A stretch of DNA of 64,000 bases, from positions 9,459,118 through 9,523,117 of the forward strand of contig NC_079149.1 in NCBI RefSeq assembly GCF_945859685.1, given 5' to 3'. The notes under the pieces are model-generated. The model was not told the DNA's origin. It ran no database searches and saw only the letters and a program-made list of their open reading frames with translations. This DNA comes from Eupeodes corollae. Its lineage: Eukaryota; Arthropoda; Insecta; Diptera; Syrphidae. This document shows positions 11,980 to 24,130 of this stretch, piece after piece. The position numbers and the translations under genes are program-made. The number at the start of each line of letters is the position of its first letter. Positions within the stretch are counted from its first letter, which is position 1.

Positions 11980-12720
11980 GGCGCGGCGGCCAGCGTGTGG
12001 ATAGCTTCTAGCAAACTACAACTGACCCAGCCACACAGTAGTTCCCTCTCTGCTATTAATGACTTCATAATTAACGATCCAATAAAATCCGTTATATGAC
12101 AGTAAGAGTTAAGATGAGATATTGCGGCTGCCGGATCGGTGTTGAATGTTGAATGGTTTAAGATTGGAGAGTTGGTTTCGGTTTAGGTGTTTGGTTGATG
12201 CTGCTACGATGCTGATGATTATCGCATGCAAGTGACCAAAGCCATTGAGATGATGCAACGCACCGCACACAGTTGATAGAGTTGATGTTAACCCAACACT
12301 TTTCTTTACGACGCGACGCGTCGTCGGTAACTTGCTTTAAGCGAGAGGTGCTGCATAAGAGAAGACAAGTTGACGTCAAAGATTTGAAGTGTATCGACGG
12401 CGGCGCGGTTACGGCGACTACGACGACACTCTGCCGTCGGCTATAGTGACGACAACGGCAACGACTTCGACGACGACATGACCGACGCGACGAGACGATG
12501 ATGGTGTGAAGATGAAAGGAATAGGAAACAAGAAAATAAGAAGAAAAAAAAACCGACCGGAGAAGCAACGTAATTTGCATTTAAATATTTGAAAGAGTGT
12601 TGCGATACGAATACGGACTGTGGAGCCAAGAGGCTTACGGAACATCTTCGTAATAATTTTTCTGTCTCTGGCGTTGATGCTGCTGCTGCTCAAAGCTGTT
12701 TTATCGACAGCTACATAACG
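11980..12720 (-). promoter_or_regulatory. GC-rich promoter-like island upstream of Su(z)2
   Basis: Dense CG dinucleotides and GTCGTCGTCG-type runs read on the minus strand like fly 5' UTR sequence. A TCAGTT initiator-like match lies near 12030 on the minus strand. It is the nearest such island, 2.5 kb upstream of the 5' UTR acceptor at 9462. Open frames across it look like non-coding trinucleotide runs. No donor was assigned with confidence. Confidence 0.4.
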
Positions 12721-13251
12721 ATGAATGGAAAACCGTTTTTTTTTATTGGGGGGATCAGCAAAAGACCAATGGTTTTGAACTGAAAGTGTTTGCCATACAT
12801 TTAGATACTTTGTGTTGTGTATGTCCGTATGTAGAATCTTTTAACTGGAAATGCAATTTAAACAAAATAAATAGATTTCATCGGAAACGAATTTACATTG
12901 ACCGAGTTTTGGAGAACATATTTATACGTTCTTAAGCAAATTTAGATATTTTATATAATTTTATGACCAAAATACAAAATTTGCATATTTTGTTTGTATT
13001 TTGTTGGTTTCGCGATGAAGATGTTTTATATGTTATGGGGATTTTTAATGTTCATTCAGAGTAAACTTAAATGGAATATGTTAATTTTTGTGAATTTGCA
13101 AAAAAATACAAAACAAAAATGAATTCGTCAAAACAGACCTTGAAGATCTTCCTTAAGAGATATATTTAACGTTTAATGATGATAACAGTTTTGCGTAGGA
13201 CGCTTCGTTATATGTAAATGAAAGCTTTTTAAACTGATTAAGTGATGATTA
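12721..13251. other. Unassigned AT-rich stretch
   Basis: No coding frame, repeat or RNA gene recognised. Confidence 0.4.
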
Positions 13252-13716
13252 ATGGCTGAAACACAAACACGCTTCAACTTTGGCTTGGCCTGACGTTTAC
13301 GAGTTCAGCCATAGAAATTCAATGCATGCTATCACAATGAAGCTTCGACCTCACGCCTCGTTTGACAATCGTAAGGAAATAACGAAATGTTGCGTAATGT
13401 GACTACAAACGGAAGCTCTAGTTCAAATTTGCTGAACATTTGCTTTGTCTGACAGCTCAACAGCTGTAAAAATGTCAACAAAAAAAATATATTTGATTTT
13501 TGAGCGATTCCTATTGGCTATTATAGACTGTGTAAGCTACTTCAACTATAAATTTAATTTTTTCGATTTCAAAACTCATATTTTTTTATTTTGAGAAAAT
13601 TTAACAGCTGCTAATGACAGAAGCGCCATTTTAGATATGTCATATTGGAAGTGTAATTCAAAGTAACCACGAAACGTAACGCAGACGAAGCTGGAGCGTG
13701 TTTGTGTTTCAGCCAT
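13252..13716. mobile_element. 465-bp terminal-inverted-repeat element (MITE-like)
   Basis: The left end reads ATGGCTGAAACACAAACACG and the right end is its reverse complement (13697-13716), followed inward by a further imperfect match (CTTCAACTT against CCAGCTTC). There is no coding capacity. Internal sequence has several CTGTCA or GACAG motifs. I could not identify a clear target-site duplication, so the superfamily is open. Confidence 0.8.
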
Positions 13717-15235
13717 AAAACCTTGACTAATAGATTTGTAAGCTAAACTAATTTAGCATAAAATAAAAGCAAAATTGTATCACAATAAAATTCTTTCAAA
13801 ATTGTAATGGAACGGAAACGCCGAAATTTCATATCAATATTGGATTTTTTTCTTTTTTTTCAACCGATTGATTTTTGGAAGTGTGAGCGGTCGTTGTAAG
13901 ACGATGTAAGAACTAAATTTTGAAATAAATCGCTTCAAACGAATTTATCGCCACTGTTCCGGCCTGTCGCAGACCTAAACACAGCGAATTTCGCGTCTCG
14001 ATTTGGGCATGCGATTGTTCGATTAATTGATTTTGGAGGTGTTCGAATTTTGGTCGAAAAATCATCATCTTTAGCGATGACGCTAGCTTCATGAGGTACC
14101 AATATATCCAAAAAAAAGTTAATATTCAGTGTGTAATATGAGCTGGAGGCGCTATTGTCATAGTTAACACGCGCCGAGGCGATTTGACTTTTTTAGACTT
14201 TTTTCTTGTATTGATTTCTTAAGCAGCAGGTTTATGCAATAAGCGGCAAACCACCGACAAAACAATAGGTGAGAAAAGTCAAATTAAAGTCACCAAAAAC
14301 TGGACCTTTCGAATGCTCTCAAATACAAATAAAACCTTATTGGTATTTTATAAACAACTTCTTTATACAAATTTTAAAATCGACCACTCTTTAATAAATG
14401 GAAAAAAAAATCTTAGAAAAAAAAACCTTGGAAACATATCTTAACGATGTATAGCCTAAAAATGCCATTAATTGCAGTTTAACAAAAGTGGTTAACTTGG
14501 GCGTATACGTACATTTTTATGTTGAATTTTTAATAAACAATTATGATTGCTTACTTTGGATACAATTTGATCGTAAAAGATTTGTAACGATATTTATAGA
14601 AAAAGTTTTTTACAATTGCTTAATATTAAGTTGCCTATATTTGTAAGTATACGTTTTTAATGGCTTTTTGAGATCATCATGACCAAACACAGATTTTTTA
14701 CTTGAATTTCCTTGAAAATGTGTTAATTATGAAAAAATTCCTTAGTTGGTCGTGAATGACCAATTTTATACACATATTGAACATCTGCATTTAAAATATC
14801 ATATGGAAGCAAAAAATTGTGAAAAATAAAATTATCCTCTTCCAAGAATTACGTAATGTTCACAGTACACTCGGGCGTATGAGTATTTTAAATAAAACAT
14901 TATTTCATTCTTTTTTACGTTAAATACAATTTTGTCTCGTGTATTTTGTGTGTTAATTTATTGCCTTCGTTTTATTACAATTTGTTGACATTTAGTTTAA
15001 TGTATTGCTTTTGTTTGAAACCATGACTAGATCAGATTTTTTATTTGCATTTTCTTTAAAAAGTTGTCTATTTCTGAGAACTTTTTTCAAGTCGTAATGA
15101 GGGAGCAGGATATTGAAATATAACATAATTCACTACCCTAAAAATCAAATTAGCTTTTTAATTCTTTTTGAAATTGAACAATAAAGAATATTTCTTGAGA
15201 ATCGAGAAGACTTTTGACAGCAAATATAACTTAGT
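13717..15235. other. Unassigned intergenic DNA
   Basis: AT-rich with a few CG-rich patches (for example around 13960-14010 and 14165). No gene or element recognised. Confidence 0.4.
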
Positions 15236-16825
15236 TAAGTTATTTACTCGGTTCGGTGGATGAGCAAGTCAGAAGGTGGAAAGAACACTTTTCCTCAGTT
15301 TTAAACCGAGTGTTTACAAACAACGTTTAGCGGATGCCTTCTGTATTGCCAGAAGAAACTAATCCTCGAACCTCCCAATAAAGATGAGATCGTTGTCGCA
15401 AATAAAGCACTTAAAAACAACAAAGCTGTAGGACTTGAATGAATTCCCGTAGAGCTTTTACAAGAAGCGAACTGCTTCATCCGCTCATAAGAAGAAGCCT
15501 GGACCACCGAAGGCTTCCCAATGAGTGGAAGAAGGGAATTATCGTGAAGCTCCCAAAAAAAGGAGATCTAACAAAGTGCGAAAACTGGAGAGGAATTTGC
15601 TTTCTACCTACCGTTGCCAAAAGAGTAGCAAAAGTCATTATGGAACGCATCAGAGAACAACTTGGGGCCACACTCGATTCCAAGCAGGATTCCGTGGTGG
15701 ATCCTCCTGTATTGATCATATCAACACCCTGCGGATCGTTATGGAACAGTGCGTTGAATATCGATCACCACTACACCTGCTGTTCATCGACTTCGAGAAG
15801 GCCTTTGATGGCGTCAACAGGGACTACATCTGGTTAGCTTTACGGAGGAGAGGCATCCCAGAAAAACTATTTGCTATTATTAAAGCAGCATATGATGGAT
15901 CCAAGTGTCACGTTCTGCACGATGCAATGGTAGGTTGCCAGATGACTTCGAAATCCGAAGCGGAGTCAGACAGGGCTGTGTTCTGTCACCAATATTGTTT
16001 TTGTAGGTGATAAGTGATAAGCGATGTACTGCGCGCAGCGGAGGGATCCAATAAACTTTGACATCCTATTTAAAGCACTTGGATTACGCAGACGGTGTTT
16101 GCTCACTCTCTTATAGGATCATGGATCTCCATCAAATGACAATAAGTGTGGAGAGAGAAGCAGAAGTTGTGGGGCTGAACATTAATTCCGGCAAAACAAA
16201 AATGATCAGCCTCGGAACCCGACCATCCTCTCAAATAAATATTTCCTCGCAAATGGTGGAAAAAGTGGAGGGCTTTCAATACCTTGAAAGTATCGTTTCC
16301 ATCGAAGGCGAAACCGAACAAGACGTCATCTGATAATAAGAATGGCTCTACCAGCTGCGACTATTTCACACAAATGTTACATCTGTGCTTTTTTATGGTT
16401 GCAACACTTGGAAGGTTACTTCAGCCATTACAAGGAAGCTGCAAACCTTCGTGAATAGATGTCTTCGTAACATTGTAAGGATTTTCTGGCCAAACCCTGT
16501 ATCAAATGAGGTCGTTTATAGAAGGACAGGTCAGGAACCTATAGAATCTATAATACGAAGACGTAAGTGGAAATAGATTGGACATACACTTCGAAAAGGT
16601 AACGAATGCATTGCAGGTCAAGCACTGCAGTGGAATCCGCTCACACAAAAATTAAGAAGAAGAAGCACATTGCGCAGGACAGTCGAGGTGGAATCAGCGT
16701 CACTAGGCAAGACTTGGAGGCAGCTGAAACACATCTCCGGAAACCTTACACGATGGCGCGTAGACGTAGTAAAGACCCTACGCCCCTTAAGGGATTCCCA
16801 ACGGACTTAACAAGTCTGAGTAAGT
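15236..16825 (+). pseudogene. Decayed non-LTR retrotransposon reverse transcriptase (copy A)
   Basis: Frames shift repeatedly, but successive pieces follow the RT order: QVRRWKEHFSSVL near the start, then VKLPKKGDL, HLLFIDFEKAFDGVNRDY, a catalytic-loop relic YADG where active enzymes have YADD (about 16085), and a C-terminal region with TWKVT, QTFVNRCLRNI and RRRKWK. The endonuclease domain is missing, so the copy is 5' truncated. Frameshifts, stops (for example in the NKAVG region) and the D-to-G change make it inactive. Clade is uncertain; RTE-like is plausible. Confidence 0.85.
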
Positions 16826-18822
16826 TATTTCCTCGATTGTTCTTTGACGATTTTTTTTTTACAAGTTATTCAATTTTTGAAAATTGAATTAGTTTACTAG
16901 AATTTCATATAAATAAAATATTCGTTTCGTCAGAAAGAATTTTTGATGGTATTTTTAAACAATAAAATAACGTATGCATCCCCTTTTTTTAGCAAACTTA
17001 ACATACCACTAAGCTACCCTCCCCAATTCTATTTCTATATGAATAAAACGTCAGTTTTGATTATATCTGATTAGCCACATTCAATTGAGATACACGTATG
17101 TCTAACCGAGTCAAAAGTTCCCATTTTATTATTTTTATAAAAGTCAAATATGTACTCAAATTTCCAAAAAGTCATCATCATCATCATGGTTTCACATAAA
17201 CGTAAAATATAACCACAATAATCTGTGACACATTCATTTGTATAGATTTTGATATACTGTTTTACACTCTTATCAGCTCAGCAGTGTCCTTGTGCCAAAC
17301 GACGACGACGAACGCCACGCATGTCATTATGTGTCACACAACACACAACACCCTTAATATACCCTTATCTTCATTTCATCTCACACATAAATTATTATTA
17401 TATTTCTTTTTTTTTTTTCAATTTCATAATTTCCTCGAAAAAAAAGAAGAAGAATAAACCCTCATGATGATGGTGATACGAATGCCACGCACAAACGTAC
17501 ACACATCAAGGGTGACTTCAGAACCTTCAGATATTATATTGATAATCAAATTACGGAGATTCGAATGCAGGACCACACTTTCTATACCAGCAACATGTGT
17601 AGTGTAGGCAGGCAGCAGCTACGATTATAAGGACAAATATGCCCCATAGACTCAAATGGGCTTGGATTAGGTTTAAAAAGGGTAGGTTGGTTGGTTGGTT
17701 TGGTTGATAGGAAGGTGGGTATGACAACCGAAAAGAAGAGACATCTCTTCTCTTCATCCACATCCCTTCCGATTTCGAGTTTTTTTTCCTATCACATCCT
17801 TAATCCTCGTGGCTCTATAAATGGAGTTGATTCCATTTCGAAATTAAAAGTTCCTATTTATATAAGTATATGTATACGTATATGGAGATATCACGTTTTG
17901 GCATCAGATACACACATACATATATAAATAATATGTGTCCTCTTCTGTGTTGTTACAAGTGGAATTTTTAATATCCTCCCGGGGGTGTAGTACAGTGAAT
18001 ATGCAGGATAATTTTCATGCAACGTAAATATTTCGGTTTTCAGTGCGATCGATGGCAATGTTCTAGTAGAAATTGTTGTTGTTTTATTTTTGCTTTTGAT
18101 TCATAATATTACTTATGCTTTTGAAGCCCTTCACGGGAAAATATCTATATGACAGTCACAGATGACGGCAAACCAACGATGACGATATTTTAAAGAGGGT
18201 TGAAGTATTTATTCAAGAGGGGTGCTTCAGTTCCGCTCAGTGTGTTATTTTTGTTTTCTGTCTTTCTATTCTTCATTTCTATTTTGAATTAGTGGAATTT
18301 ACTTAATTGCAGGATTTGAAATTCTTGTTTACATACTAAATGCGATTGCAGAAAAAATATATAGATATATATATAAAGGCACAAAAAAGATGAAGGTTTG
18401 ATTGGACCCTTTTAGTACCTACTCGATGCTTATTAATTTTGGTTTGATTTGAAATAAACTGACAAGGAAGGGGTGTTAGGAAAAAGGGTGCTATATTTAT
18501 TTGTGAGTATATATTTTCATTTTCGTATTGTTATTGTGTTGTATAATTTTTATAATAAGCTCATAAATTGATGTAAAATTTGGTGTCATCTGTTAGAAGA
18601 ATAATAATGTGATGCGATTCAAATGCTGCTATGTAACCCCATGTAACTTTGACGGAATTAAAAAACGTCAGTGGAAATCGAAGAGTCTTCTAACAAAGAA
18701 GTGTGAAGTTTTTGAAGGAACACCTACACAGGCAACTAAATTAGTCTAAAATTCATTCGTCAAGTTAGCATTAACACTTTAAGGGATGGTAGTCATGTAA
18801 GGACTGTCAAGTTAATAAAAAA
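16826..18822. other. Intergenic DNA with microsatellites
   Basis: Contains short CAT/ATC runs (17173), a GGTTGGTTGGTT run (17686) and TA-rich tracts (about 18358). No coding sequence or RNA gene recognised. Confidence 0.4.
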
Positions 18823-19002
18823 TCAGCCCTATCATGAATTCCATCGTAATCGGAAATTTTTACGAATCCCGAAAAACTGTATCATGAAATCCGTTCGTAG
18901 TGGAAAATCTCATACAATTTTGCATTACGAACGGAATTCATGATACAGTTTTTCGGGATTCGTAAAAATGTCCGATTACGATGGAATTCATGATAGGGCT
19001 GA
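18823..19002. mobile_element. 180-bp foldback element with 77-bp near-perfect inverted arms
   Basis: The left arm 18823-18899 and right arm 18926-19002 are reverse complements with very few mismatches (TCAGCCCTATCATGAATTCC at the outer ends), around a 26-nt loop. Nearly the whole element folds into one hairpin. It has no coding capacity, and no convincing target-site duplication was found. High arm identity suggests a young insertion. Confidence 0.9.
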
Positions 19003-19077
19003 ATAATCCAATTGTTAGTTTCCTCAAGTTTTTAATTAGCAGTGTTGACGAACTTGAAATATTGTGTGGCCAACAAT

Positions 19078-19685
19078 ACTGTATAACAACAATACACAAA
19101 TGACAACAAGTGTGGAGAAAGAAGCAGAAGTTGTGTGGCGGATAATAAATCCTGCGAAACGAAAATGATAAGCCTCGGAACCCGACCATCCTCTCAAATA
19201 AATATTTATTCGCAACCGGTGGAAAAAGTCGATCGTTTCCATCGAAGGCGGAACCGAACAGGACGTCATCTGCCGCATCGGCAAAGCAAAAGCGGCGTTC
19301 AGTATGTTGTCAAAAATTTGGAGGAATAACTCTATCAGCTTAAGAACAAAGCTACGACTGTTTCGCACAAATGTTGAATCTTTACTTCTTTATGGGTGCA
19401 GCTGCAAACCTTAGTGAAATTAAGGATTTTCTGGCCAAAACGTATATCAAATGAGGTCGATCATAGAAGGACAGGTCAAGAACCTAAAGAATCAATAATT
19501 CGAAGACGTAAGTGGCAATGAATTGGACATACGCTTCGAAAAGGTAACGAATGCATTGCAGGTCAAGCAATGCAGTGGAATCCATTCGCTCACACAAGAA
19601 TTAAGAAGAGCTGGACGACCGACAAGCACATGGCAGCGGACAGTCGGGGCGGAATCAGAGTCACTAGGCAAAAGTTAGTAGGAGT
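19078..19685 (+). pseudogene. Decayed non-LTR retrotransposon 3' part (copy B)
   Basis: The DNA parallels 16138-16740 of copy A, including ACAACAAGTGTGGAGA, CTCGGAACCCGACCATCC, CGAACAGGACGTCATCTG and GGACATACGCTTCGAAAAGG. It is shortened by deletions and has several frame breaks. It covers only the region from just after the RT active site to the C-terminus. Confidence 0.85.
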
Positions 19686-20109
19686 TGATTAAAAAAATGT
19701 AGATTAAAATTCTGATCAAAATCAGTTCTTTAAAATACGTAACCAGTATTGACTATCCTGATTTTTGATCAATGATTTCATAAATTGACCTCTGTATTTT
19801 TCTGCAGAAAGTTAAGGAACAGAACCTTGAAAAATTCTATAATATTTAAGGATGTAAAGTTTTCTAAAGGGAAAAATGTGCGAATTTTGATATGCAGGAT
19901 TTTGAAATATTAACCTTAAGACACACAGAATCCAAGACTTCCACTTCTTTTGCTTAAAAGTTTCTGCTACATGGAGGAAGATAATTAGAAGTGCTGCATA
20001 CTGTTACTTATTTTCCTTTGATTGGTTAGCAATGATGTACTTTCGCTTGATAGGAAACTGAGAAATAAGATGGATTCTGACAAATTTAACTTTTAACTTC
20101 TTTAAATCA

Positions 20110-20870
20110 TGGATCTTTATTAAATGACAACAAAGGAGAAGAAATCAGAAATCGTGCTTCCGAAAACCAATCCCAGAAAAACTGTTCCGGCTGATTCTTC
20201 TGTAATAAACATTACTCAACAACTAGTAGAAAAAGTAAAGAGTTTCTAGTCTATTTGAAGTATTGTCTCCACTGAAGGCGTTACCGCAGAAGATATCGCC
20301 AGAAGTATCGGGAAATCAATTGTTGTCCACTGTTCAGAGGAACAACTCTCTCAGCTTGAAGACAAAACATCATTCCCTCTGATAAACATTGCTCAAAGCC
20401 TAGTAAAAAAAGTAGAGAGTTTCTAACTATTTTATATTTGAAGAATTGTCTCTACTGAAGGCGGAACCGCAGAAGATATCGCTACAAGTAGAAGTAGAAG
20501 TTCAGAGGAACAACTCTCTCAGCTTGAAAACAAAACTACGATTGTTTCGCTCAAATGTCTAATTAGAAGATATTGTTAAACAAATACAGATAACAGCAGT
20601 TATAACTAGGAAACTGCAAACTTTTTTTAAAGTTCAATCTTCTGGCCTGATCCGTTCGTACCTCCCACGAAGAACTATAGAGTAAAACAGATTAGGAATC
20701 CATGGAGACTATTATACGAAGGCGCGAGTGGAAGTGAACTAGACACACACTTCTAGAATGTAATGACATGCACACTCAAGAAGGGAAAAGCTGGAGTAAA
20801 GTCAAACACATCGCCGAAAACAGAACAAGATGTTGTGTAGGATATTTTGACATTTGAGGGCACAAGTAAA
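20110..20870 (+). pseudogene. More divergent retrotransposon relic (copy C) with an internal duplication
   Basis: Weaker similarity to copies A and B, in the same order: ATCATGGATCT, TGACAACAA, TAGTAGAAAAAGTA, GTCTCCACTGAAGGCG, then GCGCGAGTGGAAGTGAACT near the end. The segment around 20210-20350 recurs at about 20385-20530, a local tandem duplication inside the relic. No usable reading frame survives. Confidence 0.65.
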
Positions 20871-20949
20871 AAAGGCAGTGAGTTCATCTTATAAGACTAT
20901 TCATATACTATTTTTGTATCCATCTTAGAAAATAGTTATAAATAAATAA

Positions 20950-21145
20950 ATAAATTAAAAGGAGCCACAGTCCGTTGAGAACTAGGTCCTAGTGACTTAC
21001 AACTATCAACTATTCTTGTGTGCGAGTACTGTTGTCAGGGATGGAGGGGACCTACAGTTTTAAGCCGAATCCGAACGGCTAAGTTGAGAAAGCACTTTTC
21101 ATGACAAGAATTAATTTTGTTGGCTTTTTTCAATTTCTCGCAAAT
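20950..21145 (-). mobile_element. tRNA-headed SINE, truncated copy 1
   Basis: Minus-strand copy of the family described at 55310-55604. It retains GACTTACAACT, CAGGGATGGAGGGGACCTA, AAGCCGAATCC and TTTCATGACAAGAATT (plus-strand spellings) but lacks the tRNA-like head. The 3' end is AT-rich (AATAAATAAATAAATT), as in the other copies. Confidence 0.8.
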
Positions 21146-21400
21146 GGCAGTCAACTTGTGTTAACATTTCAATTTTTAATTGTTTTTAATTAAGAATCTA
21201 AGAGTGTTTCCGGAGTAATTGAAATCTTTGAGTTAAATAATTTCAAAAATTCAGAGGTCCTTGATAGTTAGTTGACATTTAGTTTTTTTTTTGATAGATG
21301 TTGTTTATGGTTGAAATAGTTGAACATGTCCAACTAAAATATATTGACATTTCAGTTGCATAAACATTAATATTTTTCAATTAAGGACCCTCCTCGAAAA
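21146..21400. repeat. Outlying unit(s) of the 22.9-24.1 kb degenerate repeat
   Basis: Contains the same phrases as the main array: TTAACATTTCAATTTTTAAT, TTTTTAATTAAGAATCTAAG, TCCGGAGTAATTGAAATC and ATGTTGTTTATGGTTGAAAT. It probably continues the array on the other side of a 1.4-kb unrelated stretch. Confidence 0.6.
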
Positions 21401-22860
21401 TGTCCCTGTGAAAAAAAAAACTTCAGATGGTATTGGCAGAAAATATTTATAACCTTGGCGTCAACTCTAAAAAAATTAACTTTTTCTCTGCGCAGAATCC
21501 ATACTATTTCCAGTATCTTCTCAAACTTAAATCTTTTTTTTTCTCACACGAAAAATCATTCAATTAGAATTCATTAGGCAGCATCCTTTGTACGAAACAG
21601 TTCATTTCCCTTAGCACCCAATTTATGTGTGTACCACTATACAAATAAGCTCTATTTTATTATAAGGTTAATAGGTACTTCTTTTGAATAAAAAAAATAA
21701 ATCCATATACACCATTTGCCTTCTCTTTTGATTATAATGGGGAACCGCCCGCCTTTTGATCATAATCAACGCGCTTCGAATCTACCATAACTTAACCATG
21801 TCACTCCATCGTAGTCGCCGTCGACGACGTCGTCAAAACAACGCTCCACGCCGCAACGTCAAACAAAAGACCCCTCAACATTTTGTGCACCAATTTCTCT
21901 CTCAACTAAAATGCCACTAATGGCCAAGTGATGAAACATCAAATGCGGCGGGCACCATCAACATCAGCAGCATCATCATCAACATCAGACCAACGACGAT
22001 GACGATGATGATGTTGGGGCCACCCGAATGGGAAGGTAGGTAGATATATAAGTATATTTTGGAGAAGAAAAGGGCCCTCAAAAGTCCATAAAAAACAACC
22101 AAGATATTCCCCATAAACGAAACGGGAAGTAAAAAAAGAAAGGAAAGAAATGAGAAGAATAAAAAAGAAGAACACTGAAAGATATTTCAATTCCCCAAAG
22201 GCTCCCCTCAAAAACAAAAAAAAAACGCCGGTAGAAAGGTGGCAAGTTGGTATTTTCTCTACGTCATCGTCGTAGCACATCATATAGAACATCATGACGT
22301 TGGAGGCCGGCACTGCATGGCCGGCGCGGCGTCGTCGTTGATTCTTTTTTTGGATCGCACATACTCAAAACTCAAATTCAAACATCACATCAGAAACCCT
22401 CCCATTGTGAGTTAGCTTTACACGAACTATTATTAGATTGGCCTTGTGTTCCCCTTTATGTTTTTCTATTTTTTTCATTCATGCAATGTACGAGTAGAGG
22501 CTATAAGGTATATCGTATATATGCAGCCCCGTGTATGTTATCTTTAAAGCCTCTATATTCAATATGCAATGCAAGGCATAGAACGACGACTGCGGCAGCA
22601 GTCAGGGCAGCGGGCGGCCTATTTGTTTTGGATTAATAAATGAAGAAATGAAAAACGTATATAGAAAGAAGATTAGAGAACGTTAGAAAGAACGAGGAGC
22701 GAGTGAAGAAACAAACATACGATGATTGTTTATTTTTGAACTTATGGATGACTTTTTGTTTGTTGATGTTTCGAACAAAGTTAATAAATTTAACATGATG
22801 ATTGAAATATATTGACATAATGTATATAACTTTATGAAGGTTGTTCGGTTATATTGAGAT
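21401..22860. other. Intergenic DNA with small GC-rich patches
   Basis: Patches at about 21790-21870 (CGTCGACGACGTCGTC), 21940-22020 (CATCATCAACATCAG runs) and 22300-22340 (GCCGGCGCGGCGTCGTCG) rise above the AT-rich background and may be regulatory. No coding sequence recognised. Confidence 0.35.
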
Positions 22861-24130
22861 AAATATTGAAAAAATGTTTTAAATTGCAATAATTTTGAAC
22901 TTTGATATTTTTCAATTAAGAATCTTAGATAGTTTTTCAAAATTATTAAATTCTTTGAGATTTAAGTAGCTTCAAAAAATTGAAGTATATTTGACATTTA
23001 GCGGCCATTTTGTTATTTCGCTGGCTGTTGAGAATGTCAAACTGTGTTGCTTAAACTTTAATATTTTTCAACTAAGGATCTTCTTCGAAAGTTTCCAGAG
23101 TTATGTCTTTTATATAATTTTAAAATTTCAAGGGTTTTTGACAGTTAGTGGCAATTTTTAAAATCATTGGATGTTGTTTATGGCTAACATTTCTTTTGTT
23201 TAAACCTTAATATTTTTTAATTAAGAATCGTAGAAAATTGCCAGAGTTATCAAAATCTTTGACTGATCTTAAAATGATTTAAAAAATTCAAGGGTATTTC
23301 AGAATTAGCTGCAAGTTTGCTATTTCGATGACTGATATCTATGGTTTGACAGTTGATGATGTCAACTTGAGTTAACATTTTAATGTTTAATTGTTTTTAA
23401 TCAAGAATCTGAGAATATTTCCAGAGCTATCAAAATCTTTGACTCAAATCATTTCAAAAATGCAGGTCCTTAAAAGTAAGGTGACATTTTGTTATTTTAT
23501 TTTATTTAATTAAAATATGTTGTCATTTCAGTTCCATAAACTTTAATATTTTTTAATTGAGGACCTTCTTCGAAAATGTCAATTTATCGAATTATTTGAC
23601 TTTTATATAATTTCAAATTTTTAAGAGTCTTTGACAGTTAGCGGCTGTTTGTCATTTCATTGGATGTTGTTTATGGCATGGCAGTTAGAATCTCAAAGTT
23701 TGTTAACATTTCTTCTGTTTAAACTTTAATATTTTTCAATTAAGAATATGAGAAAATCTTTGACTGATCTTAAAATGATTTCAAGAATTCAAGGGTCTTT
23801 GACAATTAGCTTACATTTTGTTATTATTATGACTGATGTCTATGGTTTGACAGTTGAGAATATCAACTTGTGTTTACATTTCAGTTTTGAATTGTTTTCA
23901 ATTGAGAATCGAAGAAAGTTTCCGGAGTTATTGAAATCTTTGACTTTGAAATAATTTAAAAAATGAAGAGTCTTTGACACTTATATGACATTTTATTAAT
24001 TTGATGGATGTTGTTTATGATTGAAATAGTTGTAAATGTCAAACTTAAATATGTTGACACCTCAGTTGCATAAACTTTAATATTTAGAGGTCATTTTGTT
24101 ATTTCGATGGACGTTGTCTATGACTTGACA
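22861..24130. repeat. Degenerate tandem array, units of very roughly 150-190 bp
   Basis: Phrases such as TTTAATATTTTTCAATTAAG, TTTGACAGTTAG, ATGTTGTTTATGG and GTTATTGAAATCTTTGA recur in order many times with heavy divergence and indels. The array has no coding potential and looks like an old satellite-like block. Confidence 0.7.

Noticed and set aside
12158..12693. Overlapping minus-strand frames of 60-140 residues
   Set aside because: They consist of GTC/CGT trinucleotide runs with no domain and fit promoter or 5' UTR DNA better.
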